Below are positions 57,440 to 64,000 of a stretch of DNA of 64,000 nucleotides, piece by piece. Both the position numbers and the translations under genes were made by a program. The stretch is from Cupriavidus necator (lineage in GTDB: Bacteria; Pseudomonadota; Gammaproteobacteria; Burkholderiales; Burkholderiaceae): NCBI RefSeq assembly GCF_013141915.1, contig NZ_SROX01000009.1:1-64000 (forward strand). The letters are read 5' to 3'. Numbering within the stretch: the stretch's first letter is position 1; each line of letters opens with the position of its first letter. The notes under the pieces were generated by a model. That model saw only the letters and a list, made by a program, of their open reading frames with translations, searched no databases and was not told the DNA's origin.

Positions 57440-60054
57440 GGTTTCCCCGCCGGACCTGGTGGCGTGGCCGCGGCCGCCGCGGACGATGCCGGCGCCTTGC
57501 CGGTGTCTTCACCGCCGATCAACTCGAGCTTGGCCTTGAGCACGGCGGGATCGAGCACCGTGCCCAGTTCGCGCAGCGCGTGCCGCTGCTGGTCGGCCTC
57601 GGCGCGTATCTCTTGCTCGACCTTGGCCAGCTGCGCCAGGTCGGCGCTCTCGCCGGCACGCAGTTGCGTGAAGATCCGCATGCCCTGGCGCGCGTCGTCC
57701 TGTGCCTGCGACAGCAGCCGCGCCTGCGCGCGGAACCTGGGCGAGATGCCGGGCTCGAGCCGCTGCTCGCCGCCGATCACGCCGTTGGCGCGATACTGCT
57801 TCCACGCCGCGACCGCGCTCGCCATCAGCTCGCGCGCGCGACGCAGGGCACTGTCGCGCACGCCGTTGACATCGGCCTCGACCGCCTTGGCAAAATAGCC
57901 GTCTTCGTCCGCATCGAGCATCGCGTAGAAATCCAGCAGCCGGTCCTCGTAGCCACGGCTGCCGCGCGCGGACTGCAACGCCGCGTACTGCGCCGCGACC
58001 TTCTGCTTGTGCGCCATGTCGCGTGCCAGGTCGTCGGCCCACGGCCCGCCACGAATCTGCCCGAGCGCGGCAAGCGCGGCGCTGCTGTCGCCCTGCTGCC
58101 AGGCGCGGGCCGCACCGGCATACTGGCGCGCCAGCTCCGGCGGCGGCAGGCGCGCGGCCAGGCTGGCAAGCTGCGCCTGGAACGGCGGCGTGGCCAGACG
58201 GCTGTCGGCCAGCCGGGCCACCAGCTGCCCCGGCCGGCGCGCACGCAATGCCTGCATCAGGCTGGTATAGCGATCCAGGTCCGACTGCACGCGCTCCAAA
58301 CCCGCCAGGCGTGGATACTTGTCGCGGTATTCGGCCAGTACCGGCTGCAAGGCCTCGGGGCGATCGCGGCCCAGTTCGGCAGTGATGGTGGCATTGAGCC
58401 GGTCGATTGCCGCCAGATAGACCGAGGCGTCGTTCTGCAGCCGGCGCACATCGCTGAGCGCATCGGCATACAGGTCGCGGAACGCCGGCACCTCGCCCGC
58501 AATGCGCCCGAGTGCGCGCTGGTGTGCCGCGGTGTCCTGGTTCCAGTACGCCAGCAGCGCGCGGATCGGCGCCTCGTCGGTGTAGAGACGGATCGGCGCA
58601 TCGGCGCCGCGCGGCGCGGTGAAGCGTTCCAGCCTGCCGATCCAGTCGAGTTCGGCCACCAGCGGCCGCGCCTCCGCGTTGTGCGCGCCCAGCGTGCGCA
58701 TCCGCGCAAGCACGGCAGCGGCTGCAGCCATGTCGCCGGCCTTCAGCCTGGCGGCGAAATCGGGCACATACGCCCGCAACAAGGCTTCGGTGCCAAGCGC
58801 CTGGACCCGGATATCGTCGGGATGTCGCGCCAGATAGCTGTCGGCCGCCTGCGCCGCGCCCGCGTGGTCGCCGGCGGCGAACCGTGACTGCACCGCGCGC
58901 TCAGGCGCGCCACGCCAGTAGAGCGCCGCGCCCGCGACCACCGCGAGCAGCAGCAACGCTCCTCCCCAGCGCGCCGCGCGCCGTGTGCGCGCCGTGTCGT
59001 CGAGCCCGAACAGACGCGCGCCTTCCGCCACCAGCAGCGCGCCGCGGCCGCGCCGGCGCCCCTGCGTGCCGTCTTGCGCAGCGGTGGCAGCGGCGGCCAG
59101 GGCTTCGGCCTCGGCGTTGACCTCATCCTCCTGACGGGCGGCGTAGTCGACGCAGAAGATGTCGAGGAAGGAATCGGGCGCGCCGACAAAGGTGGTGCGG
59201 TCACCGTCATCGCGGGCGCCTGGCGTGGCGGGGTCGGACGCGGCCGGCGTGTCCGCCGCGGCGACGGGCTCCAGCAGCGAGCGCGTCGCGGTGGCATCGC
59301 CATCGCCGGCGTAGCGGAGCTGCGCCTGGTAGACAAAGTGGTTGCCGCCAAACGCGATCCGGTCGCCATCGTCCAGCGGCACGCCGTGGTCGGCCAGCCG
59401 CTTGCCGTTGACGAAGGTGCCATTGGTGCTGCCGAGATCCTCGACGAAGGGGATGCCCCCCTTGAGATACACATGCGCATGGCGCCGTGACAGGTAGTTG
59501 ACCTGTTGCGGATAGCTGTCGCGAAAGCGCGCGAAGGCATCGTCGCCCTTGCTGATCAGGTATGGGAACTGATCCACGTGCAGCGGTTGCAGGCCGACGT
59601 CATGGCGCTCCGGCACCAGCGTCAGCGCCACGCGTGGCGGCTCCGGCTGCGGCGCGCGCGGCGACAGCCGCACCCGGAAGGACAGCGCCGGCCCGAAGGC
59701 CACTTCATCGCCATCGCGGAGCCGCGCGGGCTGGCGCGCTACCGTGGCGCCGTTGACACGCGTGCCGTTCTTGCTGCCGAGGTCGGCCACATAGACCGCG
59801 CCATGCTCGGTAAAAATGCGCGCATGGCGCCGCGACAGCGGCGCAGCCAGCGCTTCCGGATAGGCGGCGAACGGCAGCTCGCTGCGGCCGACGGCGAAGA
59901 GCGCTTCGTCGATGCGGATCTCGCCAAGCTCGGGGCGTGCCACGGACGCCAGGAATACATCGAATTCCTGCGCCGCGTCCTGCGCGAGTTCCCGTGCGAA
60001 TCCCTGGGCCATTTTCACCGGCATTTCCATGATCAGTGCTTCGTCAGGAGCCAT
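57436..60054 (-). CDS. Membrane protein with two FHA domains and a large periplasmic part
   Basis: An 872-aa protein. FHA 1 lies at about residues 45-130 (FAVGRSELPFA, LSRRHARIF, DLGSKNGTRVNG) and FHA 2 at about 165-260 (YLSRRHAHVY, DLGSTNGTFVNG). Both have the Arg, Ser and Asn residues that contact phosphothreonine, although FHA 2 opens with YLISKGDDAF in place of the GR-S motif. A charged linker leads to one helix near 365-385 (WGGALLLLAVVAGAALYW); the remaining 485 residues are helical and Ala-rich, with TPR-like pieces, and face the periplasm. It heads the export operon and is likely its phospho-dependent control or assembly factor. Confidence 0.87.
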   Translation of the reverse strand: MAPDEALIMEMPVKMAQGFARELAQDAAQEFDVFLASVARPELGEIRIDEALFAVGRSELPFAAYPEALAAPLSRRHARIFTEHGAVYVADLGSKNGTRVNGATVARQPARLRDGDEVAFGPALSFRVRLSPRAPQPEPPRVALTLVPERHDVGLQPLHVDQFPYLISKGDDAFARFRDSYPQQVNYLSRRHAHVYLKGGIPFVEDLGSTNGTFVNGKRLADHGVPLDDGDRIAFGGNHFVYQAQLRYAGDGDATATRSLLEPVAAADTPAASDPATPGARDDGDRTTFVGAPDSFLDIFCVDYAARQEDEVNAEAEALAAAATAAQDGTQGRRRGRGALLVAEGARLFGLDDTARTRRAARWGGALLLLAVVAGAALYWRGAPERAVQSRFAAGDHAGAAQAADSYLARHPDDIRVQALGTEALLRAYVPDFAARLKAGDMAAAAAVLARMRTLGAHNAEARPLVAELDWIGRLERFTAPRGADAPIRLYTDEAPIRALLAYWNQDTAAHQRALGRIAGEVPAFRDLYADALSDVRRLQNDASVYLAAIDRLNATITAELGRDRPEALQPVLAEYRDKYPRLAGLERVQSDLDRYTSLMQALRARRPGQLVARLADSRLATPPFQAQLASLAARLPPPELARQYAGAARAWQQGDSSAALAALGQIRGGPWADDLARDMAHKQKVAAQYAALQSARGSRGYEDRLLDFYAMLDADEDGYFAKAVEADVNGVRDSALRRARELMASAVAAWKQYRANGVIGGEQRLEPGISPRFRAQARLLSQAQDDARQGMRIFTQLRAGESADLAQLAKVEQEIRAEADQQRHALRELGTVLDPAVLKAKLELIGGEDTGKAPASSAAAAATPPGPAGKP

Positions 60055-60120
60055 GTTTCCAGCGAGCCAACAGCGCGGCTGCCGCGGCGGCGGGCCAGGG
60101 GGGATGAAGCGACTAAGAAC

Positions 60121-60148
60121 ATAGTAGGCGACGGCTTAGGCTAGTCAA
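60121..60148 (-). promoter_or_regulatory. Sigma-70-type promoter of the export operon
   Basis: On the minus strand TTGACT (60148-60143) and TACTAT (60126-60121) are 16 bases apart. They lie 67 bases upstream of the FHA start codon. The machinery genes thus appear to have a housekeeping promoter, whereas the two precursors have sigma-54 promoters. Confidence 0.65.
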
Positions 60149-60260
60149 TCGAGCGCGGCACGCGGGGTTGGGCTCGCAGCGTCATTGTCGCGAGGCAAGC
60201 GCCTCGCGCGGGGCGGCACGCCGCGCAAAGTCGCCCGAGGCGCGGCATCGCTGGCACCAC

Positions 60261-61724
60261 TTATTGGGGCGGATTCAGGGCGGTGTTGCGCACATCCGCC
60301 GCGGGCCAGCCTCCGCCCAGCGCCTTGTAGAGCGTGATGGTGTCGCCCAGGATCTGTTGGTGGACCGCCAACAACTGCAGCTGCGCCGCCAGCAGCGAGC
60401 GCTCGGTTTCGAACACTTCGAGCTGCGAGACCACGCCTTCCTTCAGTTGCGCCTCGATCTGCGCGGACACGACGCGCAGCTGCTCCACCTGCTGCTGCAA
60501 TTCGATGCGCTGCTTCTTGTGGGCGTCGACGTTGACCAGCGCGGTCTCGACTTCTTCAAACGCGGTCATTACCGTGCGTCCATATTCGTTTTCCGCCACG
60601 CCCACCTGCGCTTCGGTAGTCTTCACCCGCGCCCGCACCCCCGGGTCCAGCATCGGCAGGTTGATGCTTGGCATGAAGCCGAAGGTGAAGGACTTGAGCA
60701 GGTCGCTCAAGGCAAAGCTGGCGGTGCCGCCGCGCGCGGTCAGGCTGATGCTGGGCAATTGCGCCAGGCGGGCCTGGCCGACGATGTTGTAGGCGGCGAG
60801 CACGCGGTACTCCGCCGCCACCACATCCGGGCGCCGCGCCAGCAACTGCGACGGCAGCCCCGCCGGCACCGCGGGCGGCTGCACGCGGTCCTGCAGGCGT
60901 CCTGCCGGTACCTTGAGATTGCCGGCGGGCACGCCCACCAGCGTCGCCAGCGCGTTCTCCGCCACGTCGCGCGAACGGCGCAGCTCGAGCAGGTCCTTGT
61001 TCAGCCGATTGATTTCCGCCTGCTGCTGCATCACGCGGATCTTCGGCACGAGCCCGTTCTGGTACATCGCCTGGTAGGTGGACAGGATCTGCCCGTTCTT
61101 GGCCACGGTGCGCGACTGCTGCTCGATCTGCTCGTCAAACTGCAGGATCTGGAAGTAAGTGGTGGAGACATTGGCCACCAGCGTCAGGTAGCCGGCGCGC
61201 CAGTCCGCCTCGGTGGCACGGAACTCGGCGGCCTGCGCCTGCACGCCCTTCTCGACCTTGCCCCAGATATCGATGTCCCAGTTCAGCTGGGCCCCGGCGT
61301 TATAGGTCCAGGTGGACTTCTGCCCGGTGCTTTTCTCGAAGCTCGCGCCGGCGCCGACATCGATCACCGGCAGCCCGCCGGCGCGGGCCTCGCTGATCTG
61401 TGCGTTGGCCACGCGAATGCGCGCCGCCAGCACCTTGATGTCGTAGTTGCCGGCCAGCGCGCGTTCGACCAGCTGGTTCAGGTACGGGTCCTTGAAGCCC
61501 AGCCACCAGTTGGGCTGCACCGCTTCGGCTGGCGATACCGTGATCGATTCCTGGCGCGACCATTCGGCCTTGGCCGGCGTCTCGGGACGCTGGTACACCG
61601 GCGGGCGGAAGTCGGCACAGCCCGCCAGCATGGCCAGGCCTGCCGCCAGCGCGGCAAACCAGGCGGCACGGCGCGGCACGCGGGTCACCGCAAGCACGGA
61701 CGGGGGATGGGGGCACTCGGGCAC
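60261..61724 (-). CDS. NodT-type outer-membrane factor (TolC-like lipoprotein)
   Basis: A 487-aa outer-membrane efflux protein. The signal ends in the lipobox LAGC (AALAAGLAMLAGCADF), and then come two OEP repeats with helical barrel sequences (AALVNVDAHKKQRIELQQQVEQLR) and the conserved LLARRPDVVAAEYRVLAAYN. NodT/OprM-like factors form the outer-membrane channel for tripartite exporters. The gene is on the same strand as, and 206 bases upstream of, the FHA gene. It is a good candidate for the exit duct of the peptide exporter. Confidence 0.92.
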   Translation of the reverse strand: MPECPHPPSVLAVTRVPRRAAWFAALAAGLAMLAGCADFRPPVYQRPETPAKAEWSRQESITVSPAEAVQPNWWLGFKDPYLNQLVERALAGNYDIKVLAARIRVANAQISEARAGGLPVIDVGAGASFEKSTGQKSTWTYNAGAQLNWDIDIWGKVEKGVQAQAAEFRATEADWRAGYLTLVANVSTTYFQILQFDEQIEQQSRTVAKNGQILSTYQAMYQNGLVPKIRVMQQQAEINRLNKDLLELRRSRDVAENALATLVGVPAGNLKVPAGRLQDRVQPPAVPAGLPSQLLARRPDVVAAEYRVLAAYNIVGQARLAQLPSISLTARGGTASFALSDLLKSFTFGFMPSINLPMLDPGVRARVKTTEAQVGVAENEYGRTVMTAFEEVETALVNVDAHKKQRIELQQQVEQLRVVSAQIEAQLKEGVVSQLEVFETERSLLAAQLQLLAVHQQILGDTITLYKALGGGWPAADVRNTALNPPQ

Positions 61725-61856
61725 GGTGATTTCCTGCGTGCGACGGCGGTGGCCGGCATGGCTTTGCGTCTTGCCGTTGCCGCGTGGCCGCCGCGTCTGT
61801 CTGTATTGTGGTGCGCGCGGGCGCTCGCTCCAACCCCGACAAGAACGGGGTCAGTC

Positions 61857-61884
61857 AAAACGCCGCGGGGACGCCCCCGCGGCG
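61857..61884 (-). terminator. Intrinsic terminator after precursor gene 2
   Basis: CGCCGCGGGG and CCCCGCGGCG (61861-61870 and 61875-61884) form a perfect 10-bp stem with a 4-base loop; on the minus strand TTTT follows at 61860-61857. It lies 22 bases past the stop of precursor 2, so that gene is a stand-alone transcript. Confidence 0.85.
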
Positions 61885-61906
61885 CAGCGCCATCTCAAGC
61901 ATCCTC

Positions 61907-62176
61907 TCAACGAGAGATATTGTTGCTGGCGTTCTGGTTGGTATCCACATGCGAACGGACCTGGTCGAGGAAGGCCGAGCCATTGCCGTTCAGGTTGGTC
62001 ACGGACTGCATCTGCGCGATCTCCTGCACGGCGGTGATGCTCTTGTCGAACGACAGGTTCAGCGGCTGGAACACAGTCACGAACGGCAGCAGCGCGCGGC
62101 CGCCGCGAACGGCTTGCATGCCCTTGCGGTCCAGGGTTTCGGCGGTGGTCAGGTCGGTGAGGGTCAGCGTGGTCAT
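61907..62176 (-). CDS. Precursor peptide 2 with double-glycine leader
   Basis: An 89-aa protein starting at ATG 62176, with GGAGA 5 bases upstream. The 26-residue leader (MTTLTLTDLTTAETLDRKGM then QAVRGG) ends in a classical double glycine at 25-26. The mature part of 63 residues starts RALLPFVTVFQPLN and carries a central helix (FDKSITAVQEIAQMQSVTNL) and an Asn/Ser-rich end (DTNQNASNNISR). The leader agrees in register with that of precursor 1 at nine positions. There are no Cys, Ser/Thr/Cys lantibiotic patterns or modification enzymes nearby, so the product is probably unmodified. It has its own sigma-54 promoter and terminator. Confidence 0.85.
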   Translation of the reverse strand: MTTLTLTDLTTAETLDRKGMQAVRGGRALLPFVTVFQPLNLSFDKSITAVQEIAQMQSVTNLNGNGSAFLDQVRSHVDTNQNASNNISR

Positions 62177-62256
62177 GATGGTCTCCGGTAGAGGAAGGTA
62201 TTGCCTGGGGTTTCGGGTTCGAGCATCGGGTAGATGTCGCGCTCCGGAGGGACAAA

Positions 62257-62272
62257 CGCAGGGACTGTGCCA
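62257..62272 (-). promoter_or_regulatory. Sigma-54 promoter of precursor gene 2
   Basis: On the minus strand TGGCACAGTCCCTGCG (62272 down to 62257) has the TGGCAC -24 box and GG and GC ten bases apart. The -12 box is CTGCG instead of TTGCW. The predicted start near 62246 gives a leader of about 70 bases. Confidence 0.8.
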
Positions 62273-62412
62273 GGGCGCCTGCAAGACGGGTCGCGATGGT
62301 GGAAGTGCCTGTAAACACGGGGGTTTTTCGCTGTCGGCGCGTGGCCGGAGACAGCTGCGCCAGGATGAAGGCAGTGCGAGGTGGCGGGAGACCGCCAACA
62401 GATCGCAGGGGT

Positions 62413-62435
62413 GTTGTTGGGACCCGGCCAACAAC
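62413..62435 (-). promoter_or_regulatory. Inverted repeat, candidate enhancer site for precursor 2
   Basis: GTTGTTGG at 62413-62420 and CCAACAAC at 62428-62435 form an 8-bp inverted repeat about 150 bases upstream of the -24 box. It shares GGGGTGTTG with the repeat before precursor 1. No T-tract follows on either strand, so it is not a clear terminator. Confidence 0.4.
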
Positions 62436-62479
62436 CGGGCGCGATCCCTGTGCGGTCGCTGAGCCGGCGCCCCGGATAT

Positions 62480-62908
62480 CTACTTCACGTAGATCGTGAT
62501 TCGCTTCGAATACACCGGCGGGTTGGTCGGTATGTGCTTGTCGTCTCCCATCAGCAGCTGCAGCGTATGCTTGCCCGGCGCCAGTTCGATCGCGGTCTCG
62601 GTCTCTCCCGCGCCGAAATGCAGGTGGTTGCGGTCGTTGGGAATCTCCTTGTCCATCGGCGGCAAGTCCACGTCGATCAGCAAATGATGGTGACCGGTAT
62701 TGGGAAACTTCACGTCCTTGGGCGCCACCCCCATGTTGCGCAGCCCGAACCACACCTTGAACGGCTTGCCGGCCGGCAAGGTCTGCCCGTCATTGGGCCA
62801 GCCGATGTACAGATAGGCATTGGCTGGCGCGGGCGTGGATCCGCCCTGCACCCATGCGGACAGCAACAGGCTGACGGCGAAGACAGCCGCGGCAAGTAGT
62901 CGGGACAT
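62480..62908 (-). CDS. Secreted DUF4399 protein, copy 2
   Basis: A 142-aa periplasmic protein. Residues 1-22 are a signal peptide (LLAAAVFAVSLLLSAWVQGG). The DUF4399 core contains YLYIGWPNDGQTLP, FGLRNMGVAPKDV, GHHHLLIDVDLPPMDKEIP, HLHFGAGETE and GKHTLQLLMGD. The His cluster could bind metal, but no function is known to me. It is about 60 percent identical to the gene upstream, a tandem duplication. Confidence 0.85.
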   Translation of the reverse strand: MSRLLAAAVFAVSLLLSAWVQGGSTPAPANAYLYIGWPNDGQTLPAGKPFKVWFGLRNMGVAPKDVKFPNTGHHHLLIDVDLPPMDKEIPNDRNHLHFGAGETETAIELAPGKHTLQLLMGDDKHIPTNPPVYSKRITIYVK

Positions 62909-62974
62909 GGCGCTCTCCCCTGGTTGATCGGCCTCGGCCGGCGTGCGCGGCGCACGCGGCGCCGCGATTTGCCG

Positions 62975-63400
62975 CTATTTCACCGTCACCGTGATCTTCT
63001 TCGAATAAATCGGCGGCTCGAACGGCACATGCCTGGCGTCGCCTATCAGCAATTGCAGCGTGTGCTTGCCGGGCGGCAGCTCGATGCGCGCGTCGGTCTC
63101 GCCCGCGCCGAAGTGCAGGTGGTTCTTGTCCGAAGGGATTTCCTTGTCGAGCGGCGGCAGCTCGGTATCGATCAGCAGGTGATGGTGCCCGCAGCGCGGC
63201 GATTCGACGCCCTTGGGGCAGACGCCCATATTGCGCAGGCCCATGCGCACCCAGAACTTGCCGCCACCAATGACAGCGCCGTCGTACGGCCAGATGATAT
63301 AGACCTCGGCATTGGGCGGCGCTGCCGTCGACAACGACAGCGAAGGCGCGGCGGCCAGCGTGGCAGCCGCCACCAGGCGGAGCAGGAATCGTCTGGACAT
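62975..63400 (-). CDS. Secreted DUF4399 protein, copy 1
   Basis: A 141-aa paralogue of the next gene, with a signal peptide (FLLRLVAAATLAAAPSLSLS) and the same core: VYIIWPYDGAVIGGG, LRNMGVCPKGVESPRCGHHHLLIDTELPPLDKEIP-type sequence and HLHFGAGETD. Unlike copy 2 it has two cysteines (CPKG and RCGHHH) that may form a disulphide. Adjacent to the peptide-export cluster but not obviously part of it. Confidence 0.85.
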   Translation of the reverse strand: MSRRFLLRLVAAATLAAAPSLSLSTAAPPNAEVYIIWPYDGAVIGGGKFWVRMGLRNMGVCPKGVESPRCGHHHLLIDTELPPLDKEIPSDKNHLHFGAGETDARIELPPGKHTLQLLIGDARHVPFEPPIYSKKITVTVK

Positions 63401-63691
63401 ACGCGTCGCCTCCCGGAGATCTATCCCGAAACCCGATCACGTTGTCCCGAAAGCCCCTTCTTGTTGCTTGTTGGTCAGCGCTCGGCGATTCGTCATTCAG
63501 GTTAGGACGCAAGCCCGGAAAATGCGACCCCGGCGTGCCGCAACCGCGTGGCGATGCCCCGCCGCGGACACACGCGCTGTGCTATCTTGAAGCAAGCCGG
63601 TCGACGTCCCGGCAACACCACAATGCGCCCGACGCATGCCATCGCGTACCGGCATGCAGCGCAAGCGCGGCGGCTCCAGCGAGGTGTGAAG

Positions 63692-64000
63692 ATGTGGCGC
63701 AACCTACCAGTCGTACGCGTGGCTGCGATGATCCCGATAGCCGCCACGGCAGCGCTCCTCGCCACTGCGATACCCGTGGCCGCGGCTGGTGAATCGCCGC
63801 AAGCCTGGCCGCTGCTGCTGGCCGGCATCCTGCCCAAGAACACCGACGAGCAGTATGAGCTGAGCTTCTGGGAATCGATCAAGAACAGCAATTACGCCGC
63901 CGACTACGAGGCCTACCTGAAGCAGTACCCCAACGGACGTTTCGCCGGGCTGGCCAAGGCGAGGCTGGAGCGCCTGGCGGCCAGCGCCCCTGCCCCGAAG
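63692..64000 (+). CDS. Secreted protein, N-terminal part (partial)
   Basis: The frame opens at ATG 63692 and is open to the end of the window, 103 codons. Residues 1-32 are a signal peptide ([24 protein letters not shown]). It then reads [20 protein letters not shown] and [20 protein letters not shown], a helical repeat-like element I know from caspase-domain and other secreted multi-domain proteins of proteobacteria. The main domain lies beyond the window, so its function is open. Confidence 0.75.
   Translation, partial: MWRNLPVVRVAAMIPIAATAALLATAIPVAAAGESPQAWPLLLAGILPKNTDEQYELSFWESIKNSNYAADYEAYLKQYPNGRFAGLAKARLERLAASAPAPK

Noticed and set aside
62413..62435. The hairpin as terminator of the DUF4399 gene
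   Set aside because: It follows the minus-strand stop by about 45 bases, but no T-tract is present. I list it as a candidate enhancer site with low confidence.

Overview
The window is high-GC, gene-dense chromosomal DNA that looks like a Burkholderiaceae genome. Cupriavidus or a close Ralstonia relative is most likely, judged from the DUF2863 protein, the style of the AcnA, HtpG, ParC and ParE proteins, and the many LysE, EamA, MFS and MocR genes. No rRNA or CRISPR array is visible. Family names come from motif recognition only; no database search was run.

Layout. 1-9942: a partial gene end, an MliC-like secreted protein, aconitase acnA, a DUF2863 protein, a TrmB-like methyltransferase, a peptide-type solute-binding protein, a spermidine-synthase-like protein and a TPR membrane protein. 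10111-24504: an ArsR regulator with an operator lying on its own promoter, a rare SRPBCC-GST fusion, a hypoxanthine/uracil-type DNA glycosylase, htpG with a heat-shock promoter, a MocR regulator divergent from a VOC protein, then amino-acid transport and metabolism genes and the lactate permease lldP. 24660-33702: an ABC exporter, then parE, a lytic transglycosylase and parC on the minus strand, then an MFS transporter with a tiny membrane protein. 33739-36204: an IS256-family element, broken and invaded by a second intact IS256-family element, sitting in a long palindrome. 36237-42778: ABC-F ATPase uup with a leader terminator, a BenE-like permease, an SMR protein, and a deacetylase/glycosyltransferase pair.

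43288-49273 is a degenerate island of about 6 kb integrated at the 3' end of tRNA-Arg(CCU). A 17-bp copy of the tRNA 3' end marks its far border. It holds two intact acyltransferases, one decayed acyltransferase, a decayed phage lysis cassette (lysozyme, holin, Rz/Rz1) and a DNA ligase D fragment. No integrase remains.

49438-62435 holds the most interesting content: what appears to be a complete peptide-export system. Two small precursors (89 and 97 aa) lie at its two ends. Their leaders can be aligned residue for residue, both with a VRG-G/A cleavage motif at residues 23-26. Each precursor has its own sigma-54 promoter of the TGGCAC...TGC type. Between them lie a bacterial enhancer-binding protein without a receiver domain, a C39-peptidase ABC transporter with two cyclic-nucleotide-binding-like domains, a cytoplasmic PpiC/SurA-type isomerase, an HlyD-like adaptor, a membrane protein with two FHA domains, a PP2C phosphatase and a NodT-type outer-membrane factor. 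The inferred scheme is that the enhancer-binding protein turns on the precursors, the isomerase keeps them exportable, the transporter cuts off the leader and exports the peptide through HlyD and NodT, and a phosphothreonine circuit (PP2C/FHA) controls the machine. Two tandem DUF4399 proteins and a partial secreted protein finish the window.
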